Positions 26,257 to 33,893 of a DNA stretch of 64,000 nt are shown piece after piece. The position numbers were made by a program, and so were the translations under genes. A model generated the notes under the pieces. It searched no databases. It had not been told where the DNA came from and was given only the letters and a program-made list of their open reading frames with translations. Positions within the stretch are counted from its first letter, which is position 1, and each line of letters opens with the position of its first letter. The DNA is from Microvirga sp. SRT01 (GTDB lineage Bacteria > Pseudomonadota > Alphaproteobacteria > Sphingomonadales > Sphingomonadaceae), in contig JAGSNX010000006.1 in NCBI GenBank assembly GCA_018139225.1, positions 62,001 to 126,000 of the forward strand. Reading direction: 5' to 3'.

Positions 26257-26539
26257 TCGAGTTCCACTCCAGCTTCAACGCGATGAGGCGGTCGGCGATG
26301 GTCGACGGCAGCAAGGGAAACTTGCCGGTCGCGATCGCCTTCTTGATCTCGGCCACACGCTCGGTGTTCACCGGCGGCGAGGTCGCCATCGACTTCGTCA
26401 GCGTGGCCGAGGCGACGGCTGCCGTATCGATCGCAGAGGATGTCTGGACCGCGGGTTCGGTCGCGGCCTTCGCCGCCTGCACGGGTGCGCTCGGCGCGAT
26501 CCGCGCTATGCTCCCTGTCTTGATTCCGATTGAGTCCAT
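26243..26539 (-). CDS. flgM: anti-sigma-28 factor FlgM
   Basis: A 98-residue protein with a disordered Ala/Thr/Ser-rich N-terminal half and a C-terminal helical region VNTERVAEIKKAIATGKFPLLPSTIADRLIAL, which matches the FlgM motif (RV..I+.AI..G.Y.....+IA..L). FlgM holds FliA inactive until it is exported through the finished hook. It has its own sigma-28-like promoter (26576-26602), giving the expected feedback loop. Confidence 0.9.
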   Translation of the reverse strand: MDSIGIKTGSIARIAPSAPVQAAKAATEPAVQTSSAIDTAAVASATLTKSMATSPPVNTERVAEIKKAIATGKFPLLPSTIADRLIALKLEWNSNAKA

Positions 26540-26575
26540 GACGTCCGCACCTTCCGGTTCTCGCTGACATCGGGG

Positions 26576-26602
26576 AAAACGACCGTTCGCGGCAAGGCTT
26601 TA
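26576..26602 (-). promoter_or_regulatory. sigma-28 (FliA)-type promoter for flgM-flgN
   Basis: On the minus strand: TAAA, a 15-base spacer beginning GCC, then GTCGTTTT. It is nearly the same as the site before fliD (4043-4069). It lies in the 70-base gap after flgA; transcription would begin near 26570, about 30 bases before the flgM ATG. Confidence 0.7.
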
Positions 26603-26609
26603 GCGTTTT

Positions 26610-27122
26610 TTATTCGGTCCATCCGGGCAGCGTCGCGCGACCCGACGCAAGCGCCATTGCCTGGACCGGTGCCTTGCCATCGTCGACTCGCACCATGAAA
26701 CGGGCGCCCGGCGCGGCGTCGGCCATCGCCACGCCTTCGCGGCTGATCGCGAATCCGTTCGATCCCGCCTCGATCACGACCGGATCGCCGCGTCGGATCA
26801 CCGGATCGACCTTGGCGGGACGGGTGATCGCCGCCGTGGCGGTGGGCGGCGGTGCGGCGACGAGGCCCGGTGGCGTGCGCACCGGCACGAACAGGCGCCA
26901 ATCGGGGCCGGAACAGGCGACAACGACCGCGTCGTGGGCCGCCGTACGCCACGACAACGCGACGGTGGGGCAGGTCTGGAGCCGTAACCTCGGGTCGATG
27001 CCCGCACGTGCGCCGCCTTCGTCGCCGATGCCGCGGCCGGTGAAGGCGGCGACGGCCCGGTCGAGGGCGGCAACGTTCTGGAAGGACGGCGTCGCGGCGG
27101 CGAGCAGCAAGACAGCGATCAT
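26610..27122 (-). CDS. flgA: flagellar P-ring assembly chaperone FlgA
   Basis: A 170-residue secreted protein with a short hydrophobic leader (MIAVLLLAAATPSFQ). The second half holds the SAF/FlgA beta-clip pattern: KVDPVIRRGDPVVIEAGSNGFAISREGVAMADAAPGARFMVRV, as in other FlgA proteins. It is shorter than many FlgA homologues (about 220-250 residues). The ATG overlaps the stop of the MotB-like gene by four bases. It chaperones FlgI polymerisation in the periplasm. Confidence 0.88.
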   Translation of the reverse strand: MIAVLLLAAATPSFQNVAALDRAVAAFTGRGIGDEGGARAGIDPRLRLQTCPTVALSWRTAAHDAVVVACSGPDWRLFVPVRTPPGLVAAPPPTATAAITRPAKVDPVIRRGDPVVIEAGSNGFAISREGVAMADAAPGARFMVRVDDGKAPVQAMALASGRATLPGWTE

Positions 27123-27619
27123 GGCTTCTTTTCCTGGCGGTCACCCGTGAAGGCGAGGGTAACGGTGACGCCGCGCGCGCGTGCGCTGGCGGTGGACACG
27201 GTGATACGCCGTGGCGCGAGCGGAGCGAGGATCGCCGCGACGGCGCGTGCGCGGTCGGCGGCCAGGAGCGAGGCCGAGCCAGTCGCGGCATCGACATCGT
27301 TCGCGGTGCCGTCGGTCGCGCCGGTCACGGTCAGCGATACGCGCGGATCGGCCAGCACGCCACGCGCCCAGGCACTGATCGCGGCACCGCCGTCCGGCAC
27401 GACCGCCGATCCGGGCGCGAAGCCCATCACGCCCTCGGCTGCGACCGGCAGCACCGGCTCATCCGCCGCGAAGCCTGCACGCAGCGAGTGCGCCAGCGCG
27501 CTCGGCTGAGCGCGGGTCGCCTGGATCAGCACGAAGAAGCCGACCAGCAGCAGTGCCAGATCGGCCAGCGTCACCAGCCACAGGGGACGGGGCGCGGCGG
27601 TATCGGGCCAGTCGTTCAT
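27119..27619 (-). CDS. compact MotB/OmpA-like stator protein
   Basis: A 166-residue protein with one N-terminal transmembrane helix (WLVTLADLALLLVGFFVLI) in which the aspartate of LAD matches the proton-carrying Asp of MotB, and a short OmpA-like domain (ADRARAVAAILAPLAPRRITVSTA; TGATDGTANDVDAA). It is about half the length of the full MotB at 38527 and has a shortened linker. The ATG overlaps the MotA-like gene stop by four bases, and its own stop overlaps flgA. It probably forms an alternative or accessory stator with its neighbour; peptidoglycan binding is uncertain. Confidence 0.72.
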   Translation of the reverse strand: MNDWPDTAAPRPLWLVTLADLALLLVGFFVLIQATRAQPSALAHSLRAGFAADEPVLPVAAEGVMGFAPGSAVVPDGGAAISAWARGVLADPRVSLTVTGATDGTANDVDAATGSASLLAADRARAVAAILAPLAPRRITVSTASARARGVTVTLAFTGDRQEKKP

Positions 27620-28263
27620 GCGGCGCTCCTCAACTGATGCACGGGTGTCTCGCGCGCCGCGAGGGCGACGAGCGGCGCCTCGATCCGCAGGCGCTCGGAC
27701 GCTTCACGGCGACCGGCGGCGCGCAGACGGCCCGCGACCGGTGCGAGCACGAGGTTGGCGAGGACCGCCCCGTAGAGCGTGGCGAGCAGCGCGACGGCCA
27801 TGCCGCCGCCGATCGCCGATACGTCGTCGATCGATGCGAACATCCTGGCGAGGCCGACCAGCGTGCCGATCATGCCCATCGCCGGGGCGACTTCGGCCGC
27901 GGCCGCCCAGACATCGGCGGCGACGACATGGCGTTCGATGCGGGTGCGGCGCGCGTCGCGGATCAGGATTTCGACTTCGGTCGCTGGCGCGCCGTCGACG
28001 ATCGCGGCGATGCCGGCGGCCAGATCGCGGTCGGTGATGACGGTGCGGTCGAGCGCGACGACGCCGCACCGCTGCGCGATGCGCGCAAGCGCGCCGATCT
28101 GGAGCAGCAGCGGCTCGGCCGAGAACCGGCGGCGCGGCAAGACGCGAAGGGCGTGGAGTGCACGGGCGAGATCGGCTGCCGGCGTGCGCAGGATCACGGC
28201 GGCTAGCGTGCCGCCGCCGACAATCGCCATCGCCGCCGGGTCGATGAAGGTGGAAACATCCAT
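27616..28263 (-). CDS. compact MotA/ExbB-family protein lacking the first transmembrane helix
   Basis: A 215-residue protein aligned to flagellar MotA/PomA: MAIVGGGTLAAVILRTP corresponds to their second helix, followed by a cytosolic domain and then the channel helices APAMGMIGTLVGLARMF and GMAVALLATLYGAVLANLVLAPVAGRL. The normal first helix is missing, and an in-frame TAA eleven codons upstream (28296-28294) rules out a longer start. The sigma-54 site at 28277-28291 puts transcription about two bases from this ATG. It pairs with the MotB-like gene and flgA. Confidence 0.78.
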   Translation of the reverse strand: MDVSTFIDPAAMAIVGGGTLAAVILRTPAADLARALHALRVLPRRRFSAEPLLLQIGALARIAQRCGVVALDRTVITDRDLAAGIAAIVDGAPATEVEILIRDARRTRIERHVVAADVWAAAAEVAPAMGMIGTLVGLARMFASIDDVSAIGGGMAVALLATLYGAVLANLVLAPVAGRLRAAGRREASERLRIEAPLVALAARETPVHQLRSAA

Positions 28264-28276
28264 GCGGGTCGTGAAT

Positions 28277-28291
28277 GCAAGGGGTGTGCCG
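28277..28291 (-). promoter_or_regulatory. sigma-54 promoter for compact motA/motB-flgA
   Basis: On the minus strand: CGGCAC-ACCCC-TTGC. The predicted transcription start is near 28265, only two bases before the ATG at 28263, so the message would be nearly leaderless unless a later start is used. Confidence 0.78.
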
Positions 28292-28377
28292 GTTTATGGC
28301 GGCTCGGTTGAAAGGACCCAAGCCTCGCTCGCCCATCGTCACCCCGCAACACCATCGGCTGCTTACCCATCACTCCG

Positions 28378-28470
28378 CCACCCCATCGGAAGCTGGCGTC
28401 TCCCCCGTTTTATTTCCAGACCGCGCCGCACAAGCCGGTCGAGACCCCCAGCGTTCGCTGGAGTGACGGA
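28378..28470. repeat. sphingomonad-type dispersed inverted repeat (second copy)
   Basis: Arms at about 28378-28404 (containing GGAAGCTGGCGTCTC) and 28439-28470 (containing GAGACCCCCAGCGTTCGCTG) are imperfect reverse complements, and both resemble the element at 25811-25897. It lies in the shared promoter region without touching either sigma-54 site. Confidence 0.55.
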
Positions 28471-28628
28471 TGAGGCGTGGGTTAAACCTCCTGCGCCTCG
28501 GTTTCCCCGCTTCGCCGGCGATCTCCAGCGCACCTCCCGGCAAGGCGGTTGCCGGCGGCCGGCAACATCCTGCCGCGCGCCTTGCCGATCGCCGGCAAAT
28601 CACGCCGCCACAAGCGTTTTCCGAAAAC

Positions 28629-28643
28629 TGGCACGGCGGTTGC
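28629..28643 (+). promoter_or_regulatory. sigma-54 promoter for the flgB operon
   Basis: TGGCAC-GGCGG-TTGC is a perfect -24/-12 match, with GG and GC ten bases apart. Transcription would begin near 28655 and reach the flgB ATG after about 29 bases. It probably drives the rod-hook operon flgB to flgL. Confidence 0.88.
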
Positions 28644-28683
28644 TTATGGTCGGTTGCGCCATCGGGGCGTGACGGAGGCCATG

Positions 28684-29028
28684 ATGGCAGGCGACAGTCT
28701 TTTCGGGGTGCACGGTGCGGCGCTGGAGGTGCGTGCCAAGCGCATGGGCGTACTCGCATCGAACATCGCGAATGCGTCGACGCCGGGCTTCAAGGCGCGC
28801 GACATCGATTTCCAGGCGGCGCTGAAGTCCGCCGAGGGCAGCAACGATCGCGGCATCGACGCCGCGACCCAATACCGCGTGCCGACGCAGACCTCGATGG
28901 ACGGCAACACTGTCGAGCTCAACAACGAGCAGACGGCCTTCGCCGAGAACGCGGTCCAGTATCAGACGACGCTGTCGTTCCTGAATGGTCGCATCGGCCA
29001 GATCACCCGCGCGCTGAAGGGCGAATGA
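28684..29028 (+). CDS. flgB: flagellar proximal rod protein FlgB
   Basis: A 114-residue rod protein with the conserved N-terminal heptad helix motif (RMGVLASNIANASTPGFKARDIDFQAAL) shared by rod and hook proteins and a C-terminal helix (YQTTLSFLNGRIGQITRAL). Two ATGs lie in tandem; the second (28684) has GGAGG five bases upstream and is preferred. Its stop overlaps the first of the flgC start codons. Confidence 0.95.
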   Translation: MAGDSLFGVHGAALEVRAKRMGVLASNIANASTPGFKARDIDFQAALKSAEGSNDRGIDAATQYRVPTQTSMDGNTVELNNEQTAFAENAVQYQTTLSFLNGRIGQITRALKGE

Positions 29029-29450
29029 TGTCGCAGGTCAACGGAAACGGCCCGCTCTCCATCTTCCAGGTCGCCGGCCGCGCCATGAGCGCGCAGCTGG
29101 TGCGGATGAACACCACCGCGTCCAACCTCGCCAATGCCGGCAACTCAGCATCGACGGCGGAGGCGGCCTACAAGACCATGAAGCCGGTGTTCCGCACCAG
29201 TTTCGACGCCGCCAGCGGCATGTCCACGGTGGATGTCGAGAAGGTCGTCACCGCCGGCGAAGCGCCGACGCAACGCTACGATCCGTCCAACCCGATGGCG
29301 GACAAGGACGGCAACGTGTTCGACGCCGCCGTCGACGAAACCCGCGAGCTGGTCGACATGATGGAGACCGCGCGTGGCTACCAGAACAACATCGAGGTGA
29401 TGAACACGGCCAAGAGCCTCATCATCGACACCCTCAAGCTGGGACGCTGA
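29028..29450 (+). CDS. flgC: flagellar proximal rod protein FlgC
   Basis: A 140-residue rod protein with the motif RMNTTASNLANAGNSASTAEAAYK at the N-terminus and the family ending DMMETARGYQNNIEVMNTAKSLIIDTLKLGR. It contains YDPSNPMADKDGNV, typical of FlgC (normally YDP.HP.A...G.V). Of the tandem ATGATG, the second has AGGG six bases upstream. flgD follows after four bases. Confidence 0.95.
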   Translation: MSQVNGNGPLSIFQVAGRAMSAQLVRMNTTASNLANAGNSASTAEAAYKTMKPVFRTSFDAASGMSTVDVEKVVTAGEAPTQRYDPSNPMADKDGNVFDAAVDETRELVDMMETARGYQNNIEVMNTAKSLIIDTLKLGR

Positions 29451-29454
29451 TATC

Positions 29455-30141
29455 ATGGCCCTCGACACCAATTATGCGATCCAGCCTGGCATCGACGCCT
29501 ATTCCGCCAAGATGGCGTCGAAGGTGTCGACTGCGGGCACCAAATCATCGCTCGACCAGACGGATTTCCTCAAGCTGATGACGGCGCAGCTGAACAACCA
29601 GGACCCGTTCAGCCCCGTCGACAACACGCAGATGGTCGCGCAGATGGCGCAGTTCTCGTCGGTTGCGGGCATCAGCGAGATGAACGCGACGATGAAGGCG
29701 ATCTCGACCAAGCTCGGCTCGACCAGCGCGACCGACGCGATGAGCTTCGTGGGCAAGACCGTGCTGACCCAAGGCGATACCGCCTACGAGCGTCAATCGG
29801 GCGGTATCACCGGCGCGGTCGAACTGGACAAGCCGGCGACCGACGTTCTCGTGACGATAGCCGACGCCAACGGCAGTGTCGTCAAGACGCTGCAACTCGG
29901 CGCGCAGCCCGCGGGCAGCACCACCTACGACTGGAACGGCAAGGACGACGCCGGCAACGCGATCGAAGGCGGCCCGTACAAGGTCACGGTAGATGCCGCG
30001 AACGGCGGCACCACCGTCACCGCGCGCGGTCTGGTCTGGGCACCGGTCCAGTCCGTGTCCGTGCCCGCCGGCGGCGAACCCACGCTCAACATCACCGGCC
30101 TCGGCCAGGTGCCGACCTCCGCGATCCGCTCGATCGCCTGA
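29455..30141 (+). CDS. flgD: flagellar hook-cap protein FlgD
   Basis: A 228-residue protein. The N-terminal region LDQTDFLKLMTAQLNNQDPFSPVDNTQMVAQMAQFSSVAGI is the FlgD signature; the C-terminal half is a FlgD Ig-like and Tudor-like fold (TYDWNGKDDAGNAIEGGPYKVTV). FlgD caps the growing hook and is not kept in the finished organelle. It lies between flgC and flgE as usual. Confidence 0.95.
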   Translation: MALDTNYAIQPGIDAYSAKMASKVSTAGTKSSLDQTDFLKLMTAQLNNQDPFSPVDNTQMVAQMAQFSSVAGISEMNATMKAISTKLGSTSATDAMSFVGKTVLTQGDTAYERQSGGITGAVELDKPATDVLVTIADANGSVVKTLQLGAQPAGSTTYDWNGKDDAGNAIEGGPYKVTVDAANGGTTVTARGLVWAPVQSVSVPAGGEPTLNITGLGQVPTSAIRSIA

Positions 30142-30197
30142 TTTCCCCGCGCGATCCGCCCCCGATCGCCTGACCCCTTTCACGCAGGAGCTACCCA

Positions 30198-31505
30198 ATG
30201 TCCTTCTACACCGCGCTTTCCGGCCTCCAGGCGTCGCAGACCGACATGGCGACGATCAGCCACAATCTGGCGAACGTCGCGACGACCGGTTTCAAGAGGA
30301 GCCGCACCGAATTCGCCGACGTCATCGCGTCGAGCGTGTCGACCGATCCGCGCAAGATGGTCGGTTCCGGCGTGGTCGTGAAGGGCAACACGCAGCAATT
30401 CAAGGAGGGCAACCTCCAGACGACGTCGAACGCGCTCGATCTGGCGCTGGTCGGCGAAGGCTTCTTCATCATGAAGTCGACCGGCACCAGCGACTCCGTC
30501 AACTATACGCGCAACGGCAGCTTCTCGGTCGATTCGAACAACAACGTCGTCGATGCGCAGGGCAGCTATCTGATGGTGTACCCGGTCGACAGCGACGGCA
30601 ACGTCACCGCGACCGGCAATGACGGCCTGACCAACCTGCAGATCCAGCAGACCAGCGGTACGCCCAAGGCGACCGGCGTCGTGTCGTATCCGGTGCAGGT
30701 GTCGTCCACCTCGACGCTGAAGGGCAACACCGCGAACTACCAGTTCGATCGCGCCGATACGTCGACCTACAACAACTCGGTCGCGACCCGCGTGTACGAC
30801 GCGAACGGCAATCCGCAGACGATGACCAGCTATTACGTCCGCACCAAGGAGGGTACCGCCGCCGATCCGGCCGCGCAGCCGCCGGTCGAGGCGACGACGG
30901 GTGAGTGGGACGTCTATACCTTCATCGGCGACCAGCGCATGACGACGGGCAGCCCCGCAGTCGACAAGGTGACGATGGTGTTCGACGACAAGGGCGCGTT
31001 GAAGACGCCGACCGCCGCCGTGACGTTCAATGCGTTCGTTCCGACGTCGGGCGCCGCATCGCAGACGGTGTCGCTGAACCTCTCGGGTTCGACGCAGCTG
31101 TCGAGCGCCTTCTCGGTCGGCACCAAGAAGCAGGACGGCATCGCGGTCGGCCAGCTCGCCGGCGTCACGGTGACCGACTCGGGCCTGATCCGCGCCAGCT
31201 TCTCGAACGGCGACATCGTGCCGCTCGGCAAGGTCGCGCTGGCGAAGTTCTCGACCCCCACCGGCCTGCGCCAGATCGGTACCGCCTATTGGGAAGCGAC
31301 CGGCGTGTCCGGTGAGGCGTCGCTGGGTTCGGCGAGTGCGGACGGCTTCGGCAAGCTGATGTCGGGCACGATCGAGGGTTCGAACGTCGACATCACCGAG
31401 GAACTGGTCAACCTGATCGCGGCACAGCGCAATTTCCAGGCGAACGCCAAGGCGCTGGATACCGCCAGCCAGGTTTCGCAGACCATCTTCAACATCCGCA
31501 GCTGA
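30198..31505 (+). CDS. flgE: flagellar hook protein FlgE
   Basis: A 435-residue hook protein. N-terminus MSFYTALSGLQASQTDMATISHNLANVATTGFKRS and C-terminus LVNLIAAQRNFQANAKALDTASQVSQTIFNIRS are the shared hook/rod ends. The middle contains the FlgE beta-rich domains, including an acidic segment (SDSVNYTRNGSF). An AGGAG site lies seven bases before the ATG. The 56-base gap before it contains no visible promoter. Confidence 0.96.
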   Translation: MSFYTALSGLQASQTDMATISHNLANVATTGFKRSRTEFADVIASSVSTDPRKMVGSGVVVKGNTQQFKEGNLQTTSNALDLALVGEGFFIMKSTGTSDSVNYTRNGSFSVDSNNNVVDAQGSYLMVYPVDSDGNVTATGNDGLTNLQIQQTSGTPKATGVVSYPVQVSSTSTLKGNTANYQFDRADTSTYNNSVATRVYDANGNPQTMTSYYVRTKEGTAADPAAQPPVEATTGEWDVYTFIGDQRMTTGSPAVDKVTMVFDDKGALKTPTAAVTFNAFVPTSGAASQTVSLNLSGSTQLSSAFSVGTKKQDGIAVGQLAGVTVTDSGLIRASFSNGDIVPLGKVALAKFSTPTGLRQIGTAYWEATGVSGEASLGSASADGFGKLMSGTIEGSNVDITEELVNLIAAQRNFQANAKALDTASQVSQTIFNIRS

Positions 31506-31531
31506 TCTGACGCGGGGCGCGGAGGTACAGG

Positions 31532-32281
31532 ATGGACAAGCTCGTCTATACCGCGGCGACGGCGCTTCGGGCGCATATGTCGTCGCAGGCGGCGATCGCC
31601 AACAATATGGCGAACGTCTCGACCACCGGCTTCCGCGCCGACCGCGTCGTGTTCGATCGCATCGAGCTGAAGGGCGGCGGCACCCAGATCGAGGCGCGTG
31701 CGCCGACGTCGGAGGAGGTGACCGACGCCGATCGCTCGCCGGGCGTCATCAGCCGCACCGGCCGTGCGCTCGACGTGGCGATGGCCGGCGACTCGTGGAT
31801 GGCGGTGCAGGCGTCGGACGGATCGGAAGCCTATACCCGTCGTGGCGACCTGACGATCGCGCCGTCGGGCGTACTCCAGACCGGCGACGGCTTTCTGGTG
31901 ATGGGCCAGTCCGGCCCGATCACCTTGCCGCCGGCCAATTCGGTGACGATCGGCGGCGACGGCACGATCTCGATCGTGGCGCAGGGCGATGCGACGGGCA
32001 CGCCCCAGATCGTCGACCGGCTGAAGCTGGCGTCGACCAAGGGCACCGACACCGTCAAGGGTCTCGACAACCTGCTGCGCGTGCGCGGCGGCGGCACCCT
32101 GCCGGCCGATCTCGACGCCAAGGTGGAGGGCGGGGCACTGGAAGGCAGCAACGTCAACATGACGCAGGCGCTGATCGACATGATCGAGAACCAGCGCGCC
32201 TACGAAGTGTCCGCCAACATGATGAAGTCCGCCAAGGACATGGATGAAAGCGGTGCATCGCTGATGCGCCTGCCGTCTTAA
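31532..32281 (+). CDS. flgF: flagellar proximal rod protein FlgF
   Basis: A 249-residue rod protein: AIANNMANVSTTGFRADRVVFD near the N-terminus, GRALDVAMAGDSWMAVQASDGSEAYTRRGDL in the middle, and MTQALIDMIENQRAYEVSANMMKSAKDMDESGASLMRLPS at the end. It precedes flgG by 12 bases, the usual order. Confidence 0.94.
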   Translation: MDKLVYTAATALRAHMSSQAAIANNMANVSTTGFRADRVVFDRIELKGGGTQIEARAPTSEEVTDADRSPGVISRTGRALDVAMAGDSWMAVQASDGSEAYTRRGDLTIAPSGVLQTGDGFLVMGQSGPITLPPANSVTIGGDGTISIVAQGDATGTPQIVDRLKLASTKGTDTVKGLDNLLRVRGGGTLPADLDAKVEGGALEGSNVNMTQALIDMIENQRAYEVSANMMKSAKDMDESGASLMRLPS

Positions 32282-32293
32282 GGGAGAAATCGC

Positions 32294-33082
32294 ATGACCT
32301 ACGCCGCCATGCACATCGCACGTACCGGGCTCGACGCTCAGGATACGCGCATGCGGGTCATCTCGAACAACCTCGCCAACGTCAACACGACGGGGTTCAA
32401 GCGCGATCGCGCTTCGTTCGAGACGCTGTCCTATCAGGTCGTGACCGCGCCCGGCGCGCAATCGACCGGCGAGACGCGCTACGCGACCGGCCTGAACCTC
32501 GGCACCGGCGTGAAGGTGCAGGGCACCGCGCGGATCGAGACGCAGGGGTCGATGCAGCAGACGACCAACAGCCTCGACATGGCGATCGACGGCGACGGGT
32601 ACTTCCAGGTGCAGTTACCGGGCGGTGGCCTGGGCTATACGCGCGCCGGCAATTTCTCGCGCTCGCCGGAGGGGCAGATCATCACCAGCGAAGGCTATCA
32701 GGTGATGCCCGGCATCACCATTCCGGCCAACGCCACGACGATCACGATCGGCAACGACGGCACCGTGTCCGCAACGATCCCGGGTCAGGCGGAGGCGTCG
32801 CAGCTCGGCCAGATCCAGGTCGCGGGCTTCCCGAATGCCGCCGGCCTGCAATCGACCGGCGACAATTACATGATTGAGACGGCGGCGAGCGGCGCGGCCA
32901 ATCTCGGCATCGGCGGTCAGGACGGCCGCGGTCGCGTGCGGCAGGGGATGCTGGAGGCATCGAACGTCAACGTCGTCGAGGAACTGGTCGACATGATCGA
33001 GACGCAGCGCGCCTACGAGGTCAATTCGAAGATGATCTCCGCGACCGACGACATGCTCAAATACGTCAACCAGAACCTGTGA
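32294..33082 (+). CDS. flgG: flagellar distal rod protein FlgG
   Basis: A 262-residue protein, standard FlgG length. MRVISNNLANVNTTGFKRDRASFE, LDMAIDGDGYFQVQLPGGGLGYTRAGNF and the end EELVDMIETQRAYEVNSKMISATDDMLKYVNQNL are diagnostic. An AGGGAGAAATCGC ribosome site precedes the ATG. Its stop overlaps the GTG start of flgH. Confidence 0.97.
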   Translation: MTYAAMHIARTGLDAQDTRMRVISNNLANVNTTGFKRDRASFETLSYQVVTAPGAQSTGETRYATGLNLGTGVKVQGTARIETQGSMQQTTNSLDMAIDGDGYFQVQLPGGGLGYTRAGNFSRSPEGQIITSEGYQVMPGITIPANATTITIGNDGTVSATIPGQAEASQLGQIQVAGFPNAAGLQSTGDNYMIETAASGAANLGIGGQDGRGRVRQGMLEASNVNVVEELVDMIETQRAYEVNSKMISATDDMLKYVNQNL

Positions 33083-33825
33083 GGCGTCGCATCGTGACAT
33101 CCGCCCATCGCACCGTCCGGCTCCAGTGGATCGAGGTCGCGCTTGCCGCGGCGTCGGGCCTGCTGGTGCTCGCCGCCGCCGCTCCGTCGCCCGCGCATGC
33201 CGGGCTGTTCGGCAAAAAGAAGCCGGTCGAGGACTTCACCGCGGTCCGCCCTGCGCCGCTGCCTCTGCCGGTTCCGGTTGCCGCGCCTGCCAACGGCGCG
33301 ATCTTCCAGGTGTCGAGCGGTTATGCCGCCTTGTACGAGGGCTGGCGCGCGCGCCGGGTCGGCGATCCGCTGACGATCGTGCTGGTCGAGCGCACCGCCG
33401 CGTCGAAGACGGCTAATTCCAAGCTCGACTCGTCTGGCGGGGCCAGCATCACGCCGCCGGCATCGGGCCTGCTCAACCTGTTCTCGCCGACCGACGCGTC
33501 CGCCAGCGGCAATCGCAATTTCAAGGGCGGCGGGTCTGCCGATCAGGCCAATTCGCTGTCGGGCGAAGTCAGCGTCACGGTGGCTGAAGTCTATCCGAAC
33601 GGCACGATGATGGTGCAGGGGCAGAAGCGCGTCACGCTGAACCGCGGCGACGAATATGTCCGCATCAAGGGCATCGTCCGCTTTGCCGATGTCGATCTCG
33701 ACAACCGCGTTCCCTCGACCCGCGTCGCCGATGCGCAGATCTCCTATACCGGCAAGGGCGACGTCGCGCGCGCCAGCCGTCAGGGGTGGCTGTCGCGCTT
33801 CTTCTCGGTGGTGAGCCCGTTCTGA
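33079..33825 (+). CDS. flgH: flagellar L-ring protein FlgH without lipobox cysteine
   Basis: A 248-residue outer-membrane ring protein started at the GTG that overlaps the flgG stop. The FlgH core is clear: WRARRVGDPLTIVLVERTAASKTANSKLDSSGG, LSGEVSVTVAEVYPNGTMMVQGQKRVTLNRGDEYVRIKGIVR and GKGDVARASRQGWLSRFFSVVSPF. The leader ends SPAHA-GLFG, a signal-peptidase I type site, and the protein contains no cysteine, so it cannot be lipidated as most FlgH proteins are. Confidence 0.94.
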   Translation: MRRRIVTSAHRTVRLQWIEVALAAASGLLVLAAAAPSPAHAGLFGKKKPVEDFTAVRPAPLPLPVPVAAPANGAIFQVSSGYAALYEGWRARRVGDPLTIVLVERTAASKTANSKLDSSGGASITPPASGLLNLFSPTDASASGNRNFKGGGSADQANSLSGEVSVTVAEVYPNGTMMVQGQKRVTLNRGDEYVRIKGIVRFADVDLDNRVPSTRVADAQISYTGKGDVARASRQGWLSRFFSVVSPF

Positions 33826-33893
33826 TGCCTTCGCTGCTGCACGGCGGAAAACGTGAACGATTCGGTAACCATCTTGCTGGCAAGACGGTGGCC

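Larger units (their letters stand above)
28264..28683. other. divergent promoter region, compact mot pair / flgB
   Basis: A 420-base gene-free stretch between divergent operons. It holds the minus-strand sigma-54 site (28277-28291), a repeat element (28378-28470), a GCCGGC-rich segment with palindromes around 28530-28565 (GCCGGCGGCCGGC), and the plus-strand sigma-54 site (28629-28643) for flgB. The middle is a plausible location for binding sites of the FlbD-like activator shared by both directions. Confidence 0.7.
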
